Counted from the first letter of the stretch, positions 17,165-26,252 are shown. The stretch is 64,000 nt of DNA from Opitutia bacterium Tous-C4FEB (GCA_002304445.1 NEVA01000005.1:62001-126000), one strand, 5' to 3'. The notes: a model not told the origin generated them from the sequence alone. Program-made: numbers and translations.

Positions 17165-18082
17165 TTAAGCTGTGGGCGCGCGACCGCTGTCGTCCGCATC
17201 CGGGGTTGCCTGCTCCGCCGCCACGTCCACCGGCGCAACCGCCGTCGTTTCGTCCGCAACGACGAATTCCGGCGTGGACGTCACCACGCCTTCCAGTGGC
17301 AGCTGCTCGTCCGCCAGACCCATGTCCGTATCCGTCGGGGTCGGCGCGGTTGTGGCTTTCTGCAACCAGTCGTCGATTTGCCGCGAGCTGAGCACGTCCG
17401 ACGCCGGCAACTCATCCAACGACTTCATGCCGGCGAACTCCAAAAACTTGTCCGTGGTGCCATACTGCAACGGCCGTCCCGGCAAATCCGCCCGGCCCAC
17501 GATGTAGATCAGGTCTCGCTCCAGCAATTTGTTCACCCCCGCCTCCGCCGACACTCCGCGGATCATCTCAATCTCCGTCCGCGTCACGGGTTGCCGGTAG
17601 GAAACCACCGCGAGCGTCTCGAGGGCCGACTGGCTCAGCTTCACCGGCGGCGGCTCCTGCCGCAAAATCCGCAGCCAACGCGCAAACCTCGGGTGCGTCA
17701 TCAATCGGTAGCCGCTCGATCCTTCGATGAGCAAAAGCCCTTCGTCCGACAACCGCAGCTCTGCCGCGATCAGATCCATCGCCTCGCGGATCTGGGTCGC
17801 GGTGATAAGCGACGGCACATCTTGGTAAAGTTCGTTATCCTCCGGCACCTCCGAGATGACTTCCACGGGCTCCTCGGCTGCGGGTGCTTCCGCCGGCGTT
17901 ACCGCCGTCTCCCCTTCCGCGACCGCGTCCACCGGCGACGCGTAATCCGTCACCACGCCCGGCAACGGCAGCGTCATCTGCTCGTGGAACCGCGTAAACA
18001 CTGCTTGGATATCCTTGATCGCGAGCGGCTGGTTGGACGACAGCAACAGAGCCTTGAGAACTTTTTTTAGGTTAAACGCCAT
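17165..18082 (-). CDS. scpB: Segregation and condensation protein B
   Basis: A 305-residue ScpB-type winged-helix protein: MAFNLKKVLKALLLSSNQPLAI at the N-terminus, then SGYRLMTHPRFARWLR, KLSQSALETLAVVSYRQPVTRTEIE and the C-terminal GRPLQYGTTDKFLEF block. ScpB bridges the SMC-ScpA complex in chromosome condensation. An acidic, Ala/Glu/Pro-rich insert (about residues 50-95) and a Thr/Ala/Asp-rich tail after residue 250 extend it beyond the usual roughly 200 residues. The ATG at 18082 begins the conserved part. It is coupled to pheA, with one base between them. scpA is not in the window. Confidence 0.93.
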   Translation of the reverse strand: MAFNLKKVLKALLLSSNQPLAIKDIQAVFTRFHEQMTLPLPGVVTDYASPVDAVAEGETAVTPAEAPAAEEPVEVISEVPEDNELYQDVPSLITATQIREAMDLIAAELRLSDEGLLLIEGSSGYRLMTHPRFARWLRILRQEPPPVKLSQSALETLAVVSYRQPVTRTEIEMIRGVSAEAGVNKLLERDLIYIVGRADLPGRPLQYGTTDKFLEFAGMKSLDELPASDVLSSRQIDDWLQKATTAPTPTDTDMGLADEQLPLEGVVTSTPEFVVADETTAVAPVDVAAEQATPDADDSGRAPTA

Positions 18083-18283
18083 GCGAAGAAGGTCGCCCCC
18101 AGTGAATGCCCCCGCGTTTCCCCTCCGCAACCACGAAAAGCGACTCCCCAATACCCCAGCCAAATTACCCCTGTTCATCACCCCGCAAACACACTTGCCC
18201 GCCCCTCGGCCCCTTGGTTCGCTCCGTTTTCCCGTCTCCCGCAATCCCATCCCCTCTCTTTTATCTTCCACCTTCTATCGCCC

Positions 18284-19999
18284 ATGAGCTCCCCCGCCAA
18301 TCCTCGCACTCACTCCTCTGTTATCGTCGACGGCAACGACCGAGCCCCCGCCCGCTCCATGCTGCGCGCCGTAGGATTCACCGACGAAGACTTCAAGAAA
18401 CCCCAGATCGCCGTCGCTTCGTCCGCGTCCAACATGACGCCCTGTAACGTCCATCTCGGCGAGCTCAGCGAGCACGCCCAAAAGGGCATCAACGCCGCCG
18501 GGGGCAAGGCCGTCTACTTCAACACCATCACCGTTACCGACGGCATCAGCATGGGCACGCAGGGTATGCGCTACTCCCTCGTCTCCCGCGATGTCATCGC
18601 CGACTCCATCGAGACCGCCGTCGCCGCCGAGGGCTTCGACGGCCTCGTCGCCATCGGTGGCTGCGACAAAAACATGCCCGGTTGCATGATCGCCATCGCC
18701 CGCCTCAACCGCCCGGCCGTCTTCATCTACGGCGGCACCATTCTGCCCGGCTTCCTCGCCTCCGACTGCGACAAACAAAAACCCCTCGACATCGTCTCCG
18801 TCTTCGAGGCCGTCGGCAAACACGCCAAGGGCGAACTCAGCGATGCCGGTCTCCGCGATGTCGAGGCCAGCGCCATTCCCGGCCCCGGATCCTGTGGCGG
18901 CATGTATACCGCCAATACCATGGCCTCCGCCATCGAGGCCCTAGGGCTGAGCCTGCCCAACAGCAGTGCCCAGCTCGCCGTCGGCAAAGAGAAGCGCGAC
19001 GACTGCGAGCGCGCCGGTGCCGCCGTCATGGCCATGCTCCAAAAGGGTATCAAACCCCGCGATATCCTCACCCGAAAGGCCTTCGAAAATTGCATCACCG
19101 TCTGCACCGCGCTCGGCGGCTCGACCAATCTCGTCCTCCACCTGCTCGCTATCGCCCATTCCGCGGAAGTCCCGCTCGGGATCGATGACTTCAAGACCAT
19201 CGGTGCCCGCGTCCCGCTCCTTGCCGACGTGAAACCTTTCGGCAAATACGGCATGGCCCATCTCATCCGCATTGGCGGCATTCGCCCGCTCATGAAAATG
19301 CTCCTCGATCGCGGGTTGCTCCACGGCGATTGCCTGACCGTCTCCGGCGAGACCATCGCCGAGTCCCTCAAGAACGTCGCCCCCTACCCGTCCTACCCCG
19401 ACCAGCAGGATGTCATTCGCCCCTTCGACCAACCGATCAAAGCCGATACCCACCTCCGTATCCTCCGCGGCAACCTCGCCCCCGGTGGCGCCGTCGGCAA
19501 GATCACCGGCAAAGAAGGCCTGTATTTCAAAGGCACCGCCAAAGTTTACGAAAGCGAGGAAGGCGCGCTTCAGGGCGTCCTTCGCGGCGACGTCGACAAA
19601 GGCGACGTGGTCGTCATTCGCAACGAGGGTCCCGTCGGCGGCCCCGGGATGAGAGAAATGCTCTCACCCACCAGCGCCATCGCCGGCCGCGGCCTCATCA
19701 AGGATGTCGCGCTCATCACCGACGGCCGCTTCTCCGGCGGCAGCCACGGCTTCGACGTCGGCCATATCACGCCCGAAGCCGCCAAAGGCGGCCCCATCGG
19801 TATTGTGCAAAACGGCGACCTCATCGAAATCGACGCCGTCAAAAACACCCTCAGCCTTCTCATCCCCGAAGCCGACTACGCCGCGCGCCTGGCGGCCTAC
19901 AAGCCCCTCCCGCCAAAAGAAACCCGCGGCGTCCTCGCCAAATACGCCAAACTCGTGAGCACCGCCTCCGAGGGCGCGGTGACGGACAAAAATCTATAA
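18284..19999 (+). CDS. ilvD: Dihydroxy-acid dehydratase
   Basis: A 571-residue IlvD/Edd-family enzyme. It has MTPCNVHLGELSEHAQKGI, the Fe-S cysteine motifs CDKNMPGC and PGSCGGMYTANTM, and GPVGGPGMREML and RFSGGSHGFDVGH near the C-terminus. It converts 2,3-dihydroxy-3-methylbutanoate or -pentanoate to the 2-keto acids of valine and isoleucine synthesis. It is monocistronic by position and overlaps convergent trpF by six bases at their 3' ends. Confidence 0.97.
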   Translation: MSSPANPRTHSSVIVDGNDRAPARSMLRAVGFTDEDFKKPQIAVASSASNMTPCNVHLGELSEHAQKGINAAGGKAVYFNTITVTDGISMGTQGMRYSLVSRDVIADSIETAVAAEGFDGLVAIGGCDKNMPGCMIAIARLNRPAVFIYGGTILPGFLASDCDKQKPLDIVSVFEAVGKHAKGELSDAGLRDVEASAIPGPGSCGGMYTANTMASAIEALGLSLPNSSAQLAVGKEKRDDCERAGAAVMAMLQKGIKPRDILTRKAFENCITVCTALGGSTNLVLHLLAIAHSAEVPLGIDDFKTIGARVPLLADVKPFGKYGMAHLIRIGGIRPLMKMLLDRGLLHGDCLTVSGETIAESLKNVAPYPSYPDQQDVIRPFDQPIKADTHLRILRGNLAPGGAVGKITGKEGLYFKGTAKVYESEEGALQGVLRGDVDKGDVVVIRNEGPVGGPGMREMLSPTSAIAGRGLIKDVALITDGRFSGGSHGFDVGHITPEAAKGGPIGIVQNGDLIEIDAVKNTLSLLIPEADYAARLAAYKPLPPKETRGVLAKYAKLVSTASEGAVTDKNL

Positions 20000-20668
20000 G
20001 GGGGCACTCCCGGTCGCCGGGTTCACCGCCCGCGCCAGGGCGGACGCAAACACTTTCAACTTCTCGGGGTCTTTACGCCCCGGCGCTGCCTCGACTCCGC
20101 TGTTCACATCAACGAATCGCGCGCCCGTCGCGGCGATCGCGTCGCCGATGTTTTCGGCGTTGAGTCCGCCGGCGAGCACCCAGTTCACTTTTTTGAACTG
20201 CGTGCGGTGCCACGCAAACGACTTCCAATCGCCCGTGTGGCCGGATCCGCCGAAGACGTTCGGATGATAAGTGTCGAGCAAAATGGTGGCGGCGAGCGGC
20301 ACGAACGCCAAATCAAAGTCCTTGCCCGGAGGCACGCGCGGGGCGAGCCAGAGCATTTCCGGCGGAATCACATCGAGCCAACGCGCCGCCATGGAAAACG
20401 GCGTTTCGTTGGCAAAGTGCAGCTGCACGTGGTCGAAGCCCGCCGCCTTAATCGCCGTGAGTTCTTCGAGGGAAGGCTCGACTACCACAGCCACTTTTTT
20501 TCGCGGGGGCAGTCGGGGAGCCATCGCCTCGAACTGGGCCAGGCTCACGTAGCGCGGCGATTTGGGGTGGAGAATAAAACCGAGATAATCCGCGCCCACG
20601 GCATCGGCCGCCTCGGCGTCCACCAGCGAGGTCAGCCCGCACACCTTAAATCGTATGCCGGCGATCAT
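19994..20668 (-). CDS. trpF: Phosphoribosylanthranilate isomerase
   Basis: A 224-residue TIM-barrel protein: FKVCGLTSLVDAEAADAVGADYLGFI (catalytic Cys in KVCGLT), HVQLHFANE, FGGSGHTGDW and VLAGGLNAENI, then DVNSGVEAAPGRKDPEKL. These are the TrpF motifs for isomerising phosphoribosylanthranilate in tryptophan synthesis. Loops around residues 95-130 are unusual (PPEMLWLAPRVPPGKDFD). It is last in a minus-strand run with hemC, hemD and a DegT-type gene, three bases after the latter. No other trp gene is in the window. Confidence 0.93.
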   Translation of the reverse strand: MIAGIRFKVCGLTSLVDAEAADAVGADYLGFILHPKSPRYVSLAQFEAMAPRLPPRKKVAVVVEPSLEELTAIKAAGFDHVQLHFANETPFSMAARWLDVIPPEMLWLAPRVPPGKDFDLAFVPLAATILLDTYHPNVFGGSGHTGDWKSFAWHRTQFKKVNWVLAGGLNAENIGDAIAATGARFVDVNSGVEAAPGRKDPEKLKVFASALARAVNPATGSAPL

Positions 20669-20671
20669 CGG

Positions 20672-21766
20672 TCAAAATGAGTTCACCGCGGCGATCACGT
20701 GATCGACCTGCCCATCGGTCAGCTCGGGAAAAATCGGCAGACTCACACACGTGTTCGCCGTGAGTTCGGAAACCGGAAACGATCCGATCCCATAGCCGAG
20801 ACCGGCGTAGCATTTTTGCAGGTGCAACGGCACGGGATAAATCAGATCGGTGCCGACCTCCGCCCGCGTCAGGTGCTCGCGCAGCATGTCACGCCGCGGA
20901 TGACGAATCGTGAACTGATGAAAGACGGACCGACCGTAAGCCGGTTGCTCCGGGAGCTGCACCTCCGCCAGCGTGATCCCGGCGAGGTAACGCGCGGCGA
21001 TCGCCTGGCGGCGCGCCGTCCACCCGGCGAGGTAGGGCAGCTTCACGTTGAGCAGTGCTCCTTGGAAACCATCCATCCGGAAATTCCCGCCGACGATGTC
21101 GTGGTAGTAGCGCCGGTCGGATCCATGAACGCGGATGTGCCGGGCCTTGATGTGCACCCCCTCGTCCTTCGCGACAAACGCCCCGCCCTCGCCACAGCCG
21201 CCGAGATTCTTCGTCGGATAAAAACTGAACGTGCCCACGTCGCCCATCAGACCGACCGGCTTGCCCTTGTAGCTCGCACCGATCGCTTGGGCGCAGTCCT
21301 CGATCACGTAAAGCCCGTGCTTGCGGGCGATGGCGATCAATTCATCCATCCGCGCCGGCTGCCCAAAGAGGTGGACGACGATGATTCCCTTGGTCCGCGG
21401 GGTGATCGCGGCCTCGACCTTCTCCGGGTCGAGGTTGTAGGTGCCCGGCTCGATGTCGGCGAAGACCGGGGTCGCGCCGACGTAGTTGATGCCCCAAGCA
21501 GACGAAATAAACGTGAACGGCGCCGTGATGACTTCATCACCGGGACCAAACCCCGCGATCATGCACGCGACGTGAAGGGGCGACGTGCCGCTGTTCATCG
21601 CGAGCACGCGCGGATACCCGAGCGTCTTCGCGAAGTTTGCCTCGAATTCCTCCACGTCCTTACCGAGGCAGAAACGCGTCGCGTCGTAGGTCGCGGTGAG
21701 CGCGGCAAGCGCGGGCTCGCGCAGAGCGCGGTGTTGGAGGCTCAGATCGAGGAACGGGACTTTCAT
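20672..21766 (-). CDS. DegT/DnrJ/EryC1/StrS-family PLP aminotransferase
   Basis: A 364-residue sugar-nucleotide aminotransferase fold. It starts MKVPFLDLSLQHRALREP, with GKDVEEFEANFAKTLGYPRVLAMNSGTSPLHVAC and VIEDCAQAIGASYKG. The Schiff-base lysine is in SFYPTKNLGGCGEGG. The family transfers an amino group to keto-sugar nucleotides for surface polysaccharides. The substrate is uncertain because the neighbours are heme and tryptophan genes. The start codon overlaps the hemD stop (ATGA), so it is translationally coupled. Confidence 0.9.
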   Translation of the reverse strand: MKVPFLDLSLQHRALREPALAALTATYDATRFCLGKDVEEFEANFAKTLGYPRVLAMNSGTSPLHVACMIAGFGPGDEVITAPFTFISSAWGINYVGATPVFADIEPGTYNLDPEKVEAAITPRTKGIIVVHLFGQPARMDELIAIARKHGLYVIEDCAQAIGASYKGKPVGLMGDVGTFSFYPTKNLGGCGEGGAFVAKDEGVHIKARHIRVHGSDRRYYHDIVGGNFRMDGFQGALLNVKLPYLAGWTARRQAIAARYLAGITLAEVQLPEQPAYGRSVFHQFTIRHPRRDMLREHLTRAEVGTDLIYPVPLHLQKCYAGLGYGIGSFPVSELTANTCVSLPIFPELTDGQVDHVIAAVNSF

Positions 21767-22551
21767 TTGCCGAGTTTTTTAACCAGTGACTCAACCAAGC
21801 TGTCGAGACTGGGCGTCTTGGCGCTGAAACCGACCGGAACTCCCAGCTCCTTCATCGTCGCTCCGGTTTGCGGTCCGATGCTGCCGGCCAGAGGCGAAAT
21901 TGCATCTTTGCCGAGTTTGAGCGCGGCCGCTTGGTCGACGAATGACTGTACTGCCGACGAACTCGCAAAAAGAATCGCATCGGCCCCGCGCGCCCGAAAA
22001 TCGGCGGCGGCGGGCGAGCCGCTGAGATCGGTCTGCTCGGTTTTGTAAACCTGGAGCGTGTCCACGATCGCGCGGGCTGCGGTGAGTTTATCGACGAGAT
22101 CGTCCCGGCTGAGCGAGCCGGCAACGACGAGAATTTTGGCGTGATCGAGGCTGCCCGTTTCGATCAAAGCCTCCGCGAGCGCTTCGGCCGTCGCGACCTT
22201 GGGCTGACACTCGATCTTGAGGTGAAAAGCCCGGATCGCCTCGGCCGTCGCTTCGCCGATGCACGCGAAGCGAATCAGGCCGAGAGAACGGATGTCGTCG
22301 AAAATCCGGCGGATCTCCTCGAAAAAATAGCGCACGCCGTTGGGACTCGTGAAGACGAGCCAATCGTAGCTGCCGAACTCGAGGAAAACATCGGCGAGCG
22401 CGTCATTGGAAACCTCCTTGGTGATGGAGATAAGCGGCAACTCGATCACCTCGGCGCCGAGGGCGGTGAGTTTGACGGCCAGTTCAGGCGCTTGATCGCG
22501 GGCACGCGTCACCGCGATGCGGCGACCGGAGAGAGGGAGAACACTGCTCAT
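21763..22551 (-). CDS. hemD: Uroporphyrinogen-III synthase
   Basis: A 262-residue HemD-like two-lobed protein: PLSGRRIAVTRARDQAPELAVKL at the N-terminus, LVFTSPNGVRYFFEEI, FACIGEATAEAIRAF and LFASSSAVQSFVDQAA. HemD sequences are poorly conserved, so the assignment leans on these motifs plus position directly after hemC, which it overlaps by four bases. It closes and inverts ring D of hydroxymethylbilane. Confidence 0.92.
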   Translation of the reverse strand: MSSVLPLSGRRIAVTRARDQAPELAVKLTALGAEVIELPLISITKEVSNDALADVFLEFGSYDWLVFTSPNGVRYFFEEIRRIFDDIRSLGLIRFACIGEATAEAIRAFHLKIECQPKVATAEALAEALIETGSLDHAKILVVAGSLSRDDLVDKLTAARAIVDTLQVYKTEQTDLSGSPAAADFRARGADAILFASSSAVQSFVDQAAALKLGKDAISPLAGSIGPQTGATMKELGVPVGFSAKTPSLDSLVESLVKKLGK

Positions 22552-23405
22552 AAAATTAAACCCAATTGTTTGAGCACCCGGGCGGCGGTGGCCGCGGGCG
22601 CGGTGAAGTCGTCGGTCGAAAGCGGAAGGCTGCGCACGCCGATGTTTTCGTGGAAAAAATAGAGCGCGTCAGCCGTCGCATGAACGCCGAGCGCCGTTTG
22701 GCAGCCGCCACCAAGGGCCAACTGGAAGGCCCGTTCCAAATTCACGGCGCGGGCGGTCGGTGCGTCGAAAATCGTGGCATACTTGGCTGCATCGGCCACG
22801 CGGCACTGGACGGCGATCGCCCCCTGCCCCACCGCCGGCACCATCTGCGTGTACTCCAGCGTCACAAAGGTGAGCCCGGGCCACGTCCCGATTCCCAAAC
22901 GGGCCAGCCCGGCGGCAGCGAGCACCGTAGCGTCAGCCAGCCCATCGTCCGAGATCTTGCGCAGGCGTGTGTCAACGTTGCCGCGGATGCCGGTGAACTG
23001 AGCCGCGGGATACAACCGCGCGAGCTGGGCGCGGCGACGCGGACTGCCCGTGGCGACGGTCACTGGCGCTGTGATGCCCTGCCGCAGAATCAAAACATCC
23101 CGCGCATCGGCGCGCGGCAGGTAGCCGACGACCGTGAGGCCGGCCGGCATGGCGCCGGGAAGATCTTTCGCGCTGTGGACGGCGAAGTCGGCCTCACCGC
23201 GCAGGAGCGCCGCCTCCAGTTCGCCCGTGAAGAGGCCTTTGCCACCGCGCTGTTCGAGCGACCAATCGGTCTGCCGGTCGCCGGTGGTGACCAGCTTCAA
23301 CAGCTCCGTTTCGCAACCCAGCCTGGCCCGCAGGTGCGCAGCGACAGCCGCGGCTTGGACCAGGGCGAGCGGGCTTTGGCGAGTGGCGAGGACAGGTTTG
23401 AACAC
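22548..23405 (-). CDS. hemC: Hydroxymethylbilane synthase (porphobilinogen deaminase)
   Basis: A 285-residue HemC: ATRQSPLALVQA, GGKGLFTGELEAALL, DFAVHSAKDLP (usually HSLKDLP), GSPRRRAQL and FTGIRGNVDTRLRK. The dipyrromethane cofactor cysteine is C235 in LGGGCQTALGVH. It is shorter than the usual 300-315 residues because the C-terminal domain after the cofactor cysteine is only 50 residues. It makes hydroxymethylbilane for tetrapyrroles. An ilvC terminator hairpin ends just before its ATG, leaving little room for a separate promoter. Confidence 0.95.
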   Translation of the reverse strand: MFKPVLATRQSPLALVQAAAVAAHLRARLGCETELLKLVTTGDRQTDWSLEQRGGKGLFTGELEAALLRGEADFAVHSAKDLPGAMPAGLTVVGYLPRADARDVLILRQGITAPVTVATGSPRRRAQLARLYPAAQFTGIRGNVDTRLRKISDDGLADATVLAAAGLARLGIGTWPGLTFVTLEYTQMVPAVGQGAIAVQCRVADAAKYATIFDAPTARAVNLERAFQLALGGGCQTALGVHATADALYFFHENIGVRSLPLSTDDFTAPAATAARVLKQLGLIL

Positions 23406-23407
23406 GG

Positions 23408-23439
23408 AAAAGAAAAGGGCGCAGACAGTGTCTGCGCCC
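23408..23439 (-). terminator. Terminator hairpin after ilvC, abutting hemC start
   Basis: Read on the minus strand, GGGCGCAGA and TCTGCGCCC (23417-23439) form a nine-pair stem with a five-base loop, followed by TTTTCTTTT. The T-rich end is two bases before the hemC ATG (23405). It may stop ilvNC transcripts or act as an attenuator before the heme genes. Confidence 0.75.
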
Positions 23440-23472
23440 GGAAGGTTTTGGCAACGGTGAGGTGCGCCGCGC

Positions 23473-24498
23473 TCAGTAGCTGGCCTGAACGCCCTTGAGA
23501 TTCTTCTTGGCCATCCACGGCATCATGCTGCGGAGGTAAGCACCGGTCTTCTCGATTTGGTGCTTCTCGCCGGCCTTGAGGAGGGCGTTGTAGTTCTTGA
23601 GACCGCCCTTGTGCTCCTTGACCCACTCTTTGGTGAACTGGCCGGATTGGATCTCCTTAAGGATCTTCCTCATCACGACCTTGGTCTGCTTGTTGATCAC
23701 GCGCGGGCCGCGGGTGATGTCACCGAACTTGGCGGTTTCCGAGATCGAGAAACGCATGCCGGCGATGCCGGATTCATACATCAGATCACAGATAAGCTTC
23801 AGCTCATGGAGACACTCGAAGTAAGCCATCTCGGGTTGGTAACCGGCCTCAACGAGGGTCTCGAAGCCGGCCTGGACGAGAGCGCTGGCGCCTCCGCAGA
23901 GCACGGCCTGCTCGCCGAAGAGATCGGTCTCGGTCTCCTCCTTAAAGGAGGTCTGCAGCACGCCCGCCCGGGTCGAGCCGATGCCCTTGGCCCAAGCGAG
24001 GGCATTTTTCTTGGCGGACTTGGATTTGTCCTGCGCGACGGCAACGAGCGCCGGCATGCCTTTGCCCTCGGCGTAGAGACGACGGACCATGTGGCCCGGG
24101 CCCTTAGGTGCGACCATGATGCAATCGACGTCCTTCGGGAGCTTGATCAAACCGAAGTGAATCGCGAGGCCGTGGCTAAAAAGGAGGGTCTTGCCCTTGG
24201 TGAGATTGGGCAAAATGGAGCTGGCGTAGACGTCGGCCTGCTTCATGTCGGGCAAACCGACCATGATGATGTCGGCCCGGCGAACGGCTTCACCGGTCTC
24301 GACGACCTCGAAGCCGTGCGACTCGGCGACCGCCTTGGATTTCGAGCCCTCATAAAGACCGATGATGACCTTGCAGCCGCTGTCCTTCAGGTTGAGCGCA
24401 TGGGCGTGGCCCTGCGATCCGTAGCCGAGGACGGCGAGCGTTTTGTTTTCAAACACGCCGAGATCGGCGTCTTTGTCGGTATAGACTTTGGCGGGCAT
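23473..24498 (-). CDS. ilvC: Ketol-acid reductoisomerase
   Basis: A 341-residue class I enzyme: [22 protein letters not shown] is the NADPH-binding fold, with [10 protein letters not shown] and [19 protein letters not shown] carrying the Mg2+-binding D/E residues, and [19 protein letters not shown] in the knotted C-terminal domain. It rearranges and reduces acetolactate or acetohydroxybutyrate. It lies 54 bases after ilvN on the same strand. Confidence 0.97.
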   Translation of the reverse strand: MPAKVYTDKDADLGVFENKTLAVLGYGSQGHAHALNLKDSGCKVIIGLYEGSKSKAVAESHGFEVVETGEAVRRADIIMVGLPDMKQADVYASSILPNLTKGKTLLFSHGLAIHFGLIKLPKDVDCIMVAPKGPGHMVRRLYAEGKGMPALVAVAQDKSKSAKKNALAWAKGIGSTRAGVLQTSFKEETETDLFGEQAVLCGGASALVQAGFETLVEAGYQPEMAYFECLHELKLICDLMYESGIAGMRFSISETAKFGDITRGPRVINKQTKVVMRKILKEIQSGQFTKEWVKEHKGGLKNYNALLKAGEKHQIEKTGAYLRSMMPWMAKKNLKGVQASY

Positions 24499-24552
24499 GG
24501 TGGAAATCGGGTTGGAGTTTTTTGGTTTCGGGTTGCGAGTAAGAAACAGAAA

Positions 24553-25023
24553 TTAGCGCCGGAGGGCGAGTTGGCCGGTGCGGGCAAGCTCGATGATGCC
24601 AAACGGCTCCAGCAGACCGAGGAAGGCGTTGATCTTCGCCTCATCGCCGGTGACTTCGATAATGAGCGAGTCCACGGAGAGATTGACGATCTTGGCGCGG
24701 AAGACGCCGGCGATCTGGAGCAACTCGGCGCGATTGGCCGAGTCGGCCCGAACCTTGATCAAGACCAACTCACGGGCGACCGCTTGGCCATCGCTGAAAT
24801 CGGAGACGTCGACGACGTTGACCAGCTTTCGGAGTTGTTTGGTGCAAAGCCCGAGGGCGGCTTCATCGCCTTTGAGTACGATAGTGATCCGGGAAAGCGA
24901 CGCATCGTGCGTGGGCGCGACGTTGAGGGAGTCGATATTGAAGCCGCGGCCGGAAATCATGCCGGTGACGCGCGCCAAAACGCCGAATGTGTTTTCAACG
25001 AGGACCGAAATCGTGTGTCGCAT
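24553..25023 (-). CDS. ilvN: Acetolactate synthase regulatory (small) subunit
   Basis: A 156-residue small subunit. The N-terminal ACT domain reads HTISVLVENTFGVLARVTGM followed by SGRGFNIDSLNVAPT. The C-terminal IlvN/IlvH domain has ELVLIKVRADSANRAELLQI and FRAKIVNLS. It confers valine feedback on the catalytic subunit IlvB/IlvI, whose gene would normally sit next to it but is absent here. Its start is only 24 bases from the 3' end of tRNA-Val, so the two probably share a transcript. Confidence 0.95.
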   Translation of the reverse strand: MRHTISVLVENTFGVLARVTGMISGRGFNIDSLNVAPTHDASLSRITIVLKGDEAALGLCTKQLRKLVNVVDVSDFSDGQAVARELVLIKVRADSANRAELLQIAGVFRAKIVNLSVDSLIIEVTGDEAKINAFLGLLEPFGIIELARTGQLALRR

Positions 25024-25047
25024 GAAATTTAGGATAAAAAGGTGAAA

Positions 25048-25124
25048 TGGTGGACGCTGAGGGACTCGAACCCCCGACCCTCTCGGTGTAAGCGAGATGC
25101 TCTAACCAACTGAGCTAAGCGTCC
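25048..25124 (-). tRNA. tRNA-Val (anticodon UAC)
   Basis: The reverse complement folds as a complete 77-base cloverleaf including encoded CCA. The acceptor GGACGCT pairs with AGCGTCC, the D-arm contains AGCTCAGTTGGTTAGAGC, the anticodon loop is CTTACAC and the T-arm has GGTTCGAGTCC. Anticodon TAC reads GUA (valine). It lies between asd and ilvN on the same strand. Confidence 0.97.
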
Positions 25125-25210
25125 GAACCGAGGGGAGAGGAAAACGTGCGGGCGGTGGCGATGACAAGGAATTATTCGGGCGCGGCGCCGACCGGCGGTG
25201 CAACGAAAAA

Positions 25211-26251
25211 TCAACGCGCGGTCTTCGGGCGGAGGGTGCCGTCGCGCACCATGAGTTCGGCGTTTTGGAGGGCATTGAGGGCGGCGCCTTTCCAGAGATT
25301 GTCTCCGCTCGCCCAGAGAGAAAGACCGTTGTCGATCGCGGTATCCACGCGGATCCTACCGACGCCGCACTTCACCTGGCGGCTGAAGTCGAGGGGAGTC
25401 GGGTAAAGGCGCTGCTCCGGATCATCAACCAACTGGGCGCCGGCGAACGCCGCGATTGCCTCGCGCGCGGCCGCGACATCGACCGGGCGCTCAAACTCGG
25501 CGCTCACCGCGACTGAGTGAGCCCGCACCACTGGCACGCGCACACAGGTCGCGGAGACTTTTAGGTCGGGCAAGCCCATGATCCGTCGGCTTTCCTCCCG
25601 CATCTTCGTTTCCTCGCCGGTATAACCGTCGGCTCCAAACGAACCAACCTGCGGGATGGCGTTGAACGCGATTTGATAAGGATAAACCTTCTTCGTCATC
25701 GGCGCGCCCGCGACATGCGCTTGAATTTGCGCTTCGAGTTCGTCCACCGCGTCGGCGCCCGTGCCCGAGACCGACTGATAAGTGGCGGCAAAGTAGCGCT
25801 TCAGACCAAACCGGAGATGCAACGGCCAGAGCGCCATCAACGTGACGGCCGTCGAGCAATTGGGATTGGCAATAATTCCCTGATGTGAACGCAGGCCCTC
25901 CGGATTGATCTCGGGAATCACGAGCGGCACCGCCGGGTCCATCCGATACGCAGAACTCTTGTCGATCACGAGACACCCCGCTTTGACCGCGTCGGGTGCG
26001 AGCGCCCGGCTCGTGGCGTCGTCGACGGCGAAGAACGCCACGTCAACATCGCCGAACACGCCCGGCTTCGCCTCTTCAACGGTAAATTTTTGGCCGCCGC
26101 TTTCGATGACTTTACCCACCGACCGCGCCGAGGCAAAAAGCCGTAACCGGGCCAACGGAAAATTTCGCCCGAGCAAAAGCGCGAGCAGCTCTTGACCGAC
26201 GACGCCCGTAGCGCCGACGATTGCGACTGTGAAGGAAGCGGTATTGTCCAT
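25211..26251 (-). CDS. asd: Aspartate-semialdehyde dehydrogenase
   Basis: A 346-residue enzyme: VAIVGATGVVGQELLALL is the NADP fold, DKSSAYRMDPAVPLVIPEIN is typical, the catalytic cysteine is C132 in IIANPNCSTAV, and RVPVVRAHSVAVSAEFE carries substrate-binding residues near the C-terminus. It makes aspartate semialdehyde for lysine, diaminopimelate, threonine and methionine synthesis. Its ATG (on CATG at 26249-26252) overlaps the start codon of the divergent L,D-transpeptidase gene. Confidence 0.97.
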   Translation of the reverse strand: MDNTASFTVAIVGATGVVGQELLALLLGRNFPLARLRLFASARSVGKVIESGGQKFTVEEAKPGVFGDVDVAFFAVDDATSRALAPDAVKAGCLVIDKSSAYRMDPAVPLVIPEINPEGLRSHQGIIANPNCSTAVTLMALWPLHLRFGLKRYFAATYQSVSGTGADAVDELEAQIQAHVAGAPMTKKVYPYQIAFNAIPQVGSFGADGYTGEETKMREESRRIMGLPDLKVSATCVRVPVVRAHSVAVSAEFERPVDVAAAREAIAAFAGAQLVDDPEQRLYPTPLDFSRQVKCGVGRIRVDTAIDNGLSLWASGDNLWKGAALNALQNAELMVRDGTLRPKTAR

Positions 26252-26252
26252 G
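26249..26252. other. CATG shared by two divergent start codons
   Basis: The palindrome CATG holds the asd ATG on the minus strand (26249-26251) and the L,D-transpeptidase ATG on the plus strand (26250-26252). If both starts are right, each gene's promoter and 5' leader lie inside the other's coding region. A GTG at 26229 would extend the plus-strand gene still further into asd. Confidence 0.6.

Noticed and set aside
16177-17391. A 404-residue plus-strand open frame opposite pheA.
   Set aside because: It has no domain motifs and lies wholly antisense to pheA and scpB, both of which have complete conserved motifs.
25029-25214. A 61-residue ORF on the minus strand containing LAQLVRASRLHREGRGFESL.
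   Set aside because: This is a translation of tRNA-Val(UAC), a well-known spurious protein type.
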